A DNA stretch of 64,000 bases from Teichococcus oryzae (GTDB taxonomy: Bacteria; Pseudomonadota; Alphaproteobacteria; Acetobacterales; Acetobacteraceae). Of this stretch, positions 61,297 through 64,000 are shown one piece after another (the stretch's first letter is position 1; each line of letters opens with the position of its first letter). The translations under genes were made by a program, and so were the position numbers. Under the pieces are notes generated by a model that searched no databases, was not told where the DNA came from, and saw nothing but the letters and a program-made list of their open reading frames with translations. The stretch spans positions 372,001-436,000 of the forward strand of contig NZ_VUKA01000002.1 in assembly GCF_008386565.1 (NCBI RefSeq). The letters are read 5' to 3'.

Positions 61297-62080
61297 AGAA
61301 TGGCGGCCGGAACTTCCGGACCAGCGCGGCCTCGACGGCCGGCGTGCTGCCGAGCAGGGCCAGCAGCGCGGCAAGGGGCAGGGCGGCGGCAAAGCCGAAG
61401 GCGGTGAAGCCCAGCGCTCCCACCACGCCGCCCAACAGGAACACGCCCAGCAGCGAGGCCAGCAGCCGGAGCTTGGCGCGGTCCGCCATCACCCTGTAGC
61501 CGGCCTTGGCACTTCCGCGGTTCCGGTAGGTCAGCTTTCCCAGCTCGATGCCGATATCGGTGACGACGCCGGTCATGTGCGTCGTGCGCATGCGGGCGCC
61601 GGACACCTTGGTGATGGTCGCGTTCTGCAGGCCCATGATGAGGCAAAGCAGCGGCACGGCGGCGGCCATGAAGCGGGGATCGCCTTCCAGCATGAGGCCC
61701 GCTGTTCCGAACAGCGCCAGCAGGGCGGCCTCAAGCAGCAGGGGCAGGGCGTATTGCGAGCTGCCCCGGTGCCGCCGCGCCCAGTTGATCAACATGGCGG
61801 AGGCCGCGGCGCCGGCGGTGAAGGAAAAAAGGGCGGCGACGCCCGCCCCCACGAGGACCCAGGCCCCCAGCACCGCATGTTCCGCCAGGGACGAGATCAC
61901 GCCCGACATGTGTGCGGTGTATTGCCCCACGGTCAGCAGCCCGCCGGCATTCACCGCCCCCGCGACAAAGGCCAGGGCGCGGGCAAGCTGCCGATCCGTC
62001 GCTTCGCTGCGCCCGGCCGCAACCAGGCGCCGGACCGGCCGGATCGCGCGAAGCAGGGCCCGCCTGCGCGCCGCCGCCAT
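61295..62080 (-). CDS. DUF1275 (YoaK-like) membrane protein
   Basis: Product of 261 residues with six or seven helices. Family marks are LAFVAGAVNAGGLLTVGQYTAHMSG, MGLQNATITKVSG and TTHMTGVVTDIGIELG. Often annotated as a YoaK or permease-like protein; function unknown. ATG 62080 is preferred (GGAGGTGA upstream, family-like length); the open frame to 62341 would add 87 residues of Arg/Pro-rich sequence. Confidence 0.82.
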   Translation of the reverse strand: MAAARRRALLRAIRPVRRLVAAGRSEATDRQLARALAFVAGAVNAGGLLTVGQYTAHMSGVISSLAEHAVLGAWVLVGAGVAALFSFTAGAAASAMLINWARRHRGSSQYALPLLLEAALLALFGTAGLMLEGDPRFMAAAVPLLCLIMGLQNATITKVSGARMRTTHMTGVVTDIGIELGKLTYRNRGSAKAGYRVMADRAKLRLLASLLGVFLLGGVVGALGFTAFGFAAALPLAALLALLGSTPAVEAALVRKFRPPF

Positions 62081-62581
62081 GGCTTGCCGCTTCACCTCCA
62101 CGGCGCTCCGGCGTTGTTGTTGCGGCCCCGGCGCCGCAGCGGGATGCATCCTCCCGCCGCCGCGGCGCGGGGAAGCCGCCGCTGACGCAACCGGTTCCGG
62201 ACCGTCCGGCGGGAAAACCCCGGCCCTGCAGGAGGAGGTCCGGAAGAATTGCCGGTCTTCCCGGCGGTCAGGTCGGGCAGCACGTGATGTCCATCCGCAT
62301 CCGTGATCGAGGCCGCTTTCCTGATGGGCCCAATGGTTCATCGTCCGGCTTGTTGTCCCGGCCCTGCCGGCGCTCGCACCGTTCCGGGCGGATCACCTTA
62401 GGAAGCGGCTTCCCGATTTGCCAGACCCGCCGCTCCGTGGCTCGGGATGCCGGCCGCGCCCGCGCGCCGATGCTTTGAGTTTGACAGGCCCGACGGCCTC
62501 GTTGAAGGTGGTCAAGCCAAACTGGACCGACCAATCCGGCGGGCTGCGGCGCCTGCCGGCGCATCCAGGCAGGGAACGCCC
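62081..62581. other. Intergenic region, no supported gene
   Basis: These 501 bases between divergent genes have only weak frames, the best on the minus strand near 62268-62450. No convincing regulatory repeat was found. Promoters for both flanking genes must lie here. Confidence 0.4.
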
Positions 62582-63973
62582 ATGTCCATCATTCCGCCCA
62601 ATTCCGCCGACCGGCGCGACGTGCTGTTCCACCTGCACTCGCAAACCAATCCCCGGCTCCATGCCCGGCGGGGGCCGCTGGTGATGACGCGGGGCGAGGG
62701 CATTCATGTCTTCGACAGCCAGGGCAAGCGCTATCTGGAGGCCATGGCGGGGCTCTGGTGCACCTCGCTCGGCTTTTCCGAGGCGCGGCTGAAACGCGCC
62801 GCGGCCGAGGCCTATGACCGCCTCGGCTTCTACCACACCTTCAGCCACAAGACCCCGGCGGTCACGATCGACCTGGCCGAGAAGCTGGTGGCCCTGTCGC
62901 CGATCCCGGAGGCGCAGGCTTATTTCGCCACCTCCGGCTCCGAGGCGACGGAGACGATGGTGAAGATGGCCTGGATCTACCATGCGGCACGGGGTGAGAC
63001 GCGGCGGCGCAAGATCATCGCCCGCGACCGCGGCTTCCACGGCTCCACCATTGTGGCCGCCTCGATGTGCGGACTGCCGCGGATGCACCGCGAATTCGGC
63101 CTGCCCCTCCCGGGCTTCCTGCACACCCTCTGCCCGGACCCTTATCGCGGGCCGCTGCCGGGCGAGGACATGCCGCGCTTCGTGGCGCGCCTCGCCGCCG
63201 CGCTGGAGGCGATGATCCTGGAGGAAGGGCCGGACACCATCGCCGCCTTCATCGCCGAGCCGATCAATGCCGCCGGCGGCGTGATCGTGCCGCCTGAAGG
63301 CTATTTCCCCGCCATCGAGGCGGTGCTGCGCCGGCATGGCATCCTGGTCCTGGCCGATGAGGTGGTCTGCGGCTTCGGCCGCACCGGCAACATGTGGGGC
63401 AGCCAGACTGTCGGCATGACGCCCGACATGATGGCGATGGCCAAGGGCATCTCCTCCTCCTACTTCCCGATCTCCGCCGTGTTGCTGGGAAGGCCGATCC
63501 AGGAGGCGATGGCCGAGATGAACAAGGACGGCGAGATTTTCGGCCATGGCTTCACCAATTCGGGCCATCCGGTTGGCGCCGCAATCGCCCTGGAAACGCT
63601 GCGCATCTACGAGGAAATGGATGTGGTGCCGCATGTCCGCGCCATGGGGGAGCGGCTGCGGGCAGGATTGCGCTCGATCGCCGGCCGCTCCCGCATCGTT
63701 GGCGATGTGCGCGGCGCCGGGCTGATGTTCGCGGTTGAGCTGGTGGCCGACCCGGCGACGCGCGCCGGCTTCGAGCCGGTCGGGCGCATCGGCGCGCGCT
63801 TCGATGCCGAGGCCCTGAACAACGGCCTGATCATCCGCCCGATGGGCGACGCCATCGCGCTTTGCCCGCCATTGATCATCGATGCCGGCGGCGTCGATGA
63901 ACTCCTGGAACGGTTCGATCTGTCGCTGCGCAAGGTCGAGGCCGAAGCGGCCCTGGAGACCACGGCCGGATAA
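62582..63973 (+). CDS. Class III PLP-dependent aminotransferase
   Basis: Product of 463 residues: YLEAMAGLWCTSLGF, PLP-phosphate region ATSGSEATETMVKMAW, GFHGSTIVAASM, FIAEPINAAGGV, LADEVVCGFGRTG (cofactor Asp) and AKGISSSYFPISAV with the Schiff-base lysine. It resembles omega-amino acid:pyruvate and putrescine-type aminotransferases. The amino donor cannot be fixed without neighbours, and the window ends 27 bases later. AGGGAA lies before the ATG. Confidence 0.88.
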   Translation: MSIIPPNSADRRDVLFHLHSQTNPRLHARRGPLVMTRGEGIHVFDSQGKRYLEAMAGLWCTSLGFSEARLKRAAAEAYDRLGFYHTFSHKTPAVTIDLAEKLVALSPIPEAQAYFATSGSEATETMVKMAWIYHAARGETRRRKIIARDRGFHGSTIVAASMCGLPRMHREFGLPLPGFLHTLCPDPYRGPLPGEDMPRFVARLAAALEAMILEEGPDTIAAFIAEPINAAGGVIVPPEGYFPAIEAVLRRHGILVLADEVVCGFGRTGNMWGSQTVGMTPDMMAMAKGISSSYFPISAVLLGRPIQEAMAEMNKDGEIFGHGFTNSGHPVGAAIALETLRIYEEMDVVPHVRAMGERLRAGLRSIAGRSRIVGDVRGAGLMFAVELVADPATRAGFEPVGRIGARFDAEALNNGLIIRPMGDAIALCPPLIIDAGGVDELLERFDLSLRKVEAEAALETTAG

Positions 63974-64000
63974 ACACAAGAAGTCCAGACGGGAAAGCCG

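Noticed and set aside
1-64000. tRNA, rRNA, CRISPR arrays, insertion sequences
   Set aside because: No T-arm-like GGTTCGAATCC patterns in cloverleaf context, no regular spacer arrays and no transposase frames were seen on reading.

Overview
The window is GC-rich, densely coded bacterial chromosome from an alphaproteobacterium. The strongest lineage marker is a complete PhyR-NepR-EcfG general stress response module with a HisKA_2-type sensor kinase, which is known only from Alphaproteobacteria. A cbb3 oxidase operon behind an FNR/FixK-type box and RIME-like intergenic palindromes also fit. A Roseomonas-like member of the Acetobacteraceae is my best guess (inference only). I see no rRNA, tRNA, CRISPR array, insertion sequence or prophage.

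Layout. (1) 0.2-6 kb: acetyl-CoA synthetase (acs) converges on a propionyl-CoA synthetase (prpE-like) and an MHS-family permease, a short-chain carboxylate uptake and activation group. (2) 6.4-13.5 kb: small envelope proteins, a MarR regulator and the stress response locus: kinase, nepR and ecfG in one overlapping operon, a second ECF sigma gene, and phyR. Two small lipoprotein genes at the flanks carry near-consensus EcfG promoters. (3) 13.6-19.2 kb: DedA plus an ArnT-like lipid-linked glycosyltransferase, a split chromate transporter, rsmB and rpe. (4) 19.2-30 kb: surface polysaccharide cluster with a heparinase-type protein, three glycosyltransferases, an ABC exporter pair and rmlCBAD for dTDP-L-rhamnose. 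(5) 30-33.8 kb: a bifunctional penicillin-binding protein, an orphan histidine-kinase-like protein and a secreted trypsin-like protease.

(6) 34-41 kb: acid-sugar catabolism, with L-threonate dehydrogenase, 3-oxo-tetronate kinase (DUF1537 family), 2-oxo-tetronate isomerase, a DeoR regulator, D-erythronate dehydrogenase, a GntP permease and the class II aldolase-type decarboxylase. Together they turn L-threonate and D-erythronate into dihydroxyacetone phosphate. (7) 41.3-45.1 kb: a Calx-beta/repeat surface protein, a CorC-type CBS protein, a second DedA protein and a small membrane protein. (8) 45.1-48.9 kb: prpB and prpC diverging from their likely regulator. (9) 48.9-51 kb: lipoprotein, Nudix hydrolase, SRPBCC protein and a 46-residue membrane protein in otherwise empty DNA. 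(10) 51.4-60.2 kb: minus-strand ccoNOQPGHIS operon, extended by one small membrane gene and preceded by a SafE-like gene. (11) 60.3-64 kb: metallophosphoesterase, RIME-like element, DUF1275 protein and a class III aminotransferase.

The acs, prpE, permease and prpBC genes together imply growth on acetate and propionate, although prpD is not in the window. Most operons use 1- or 4-base stop/start overlaps, and TTG and GTG starts are frequent.
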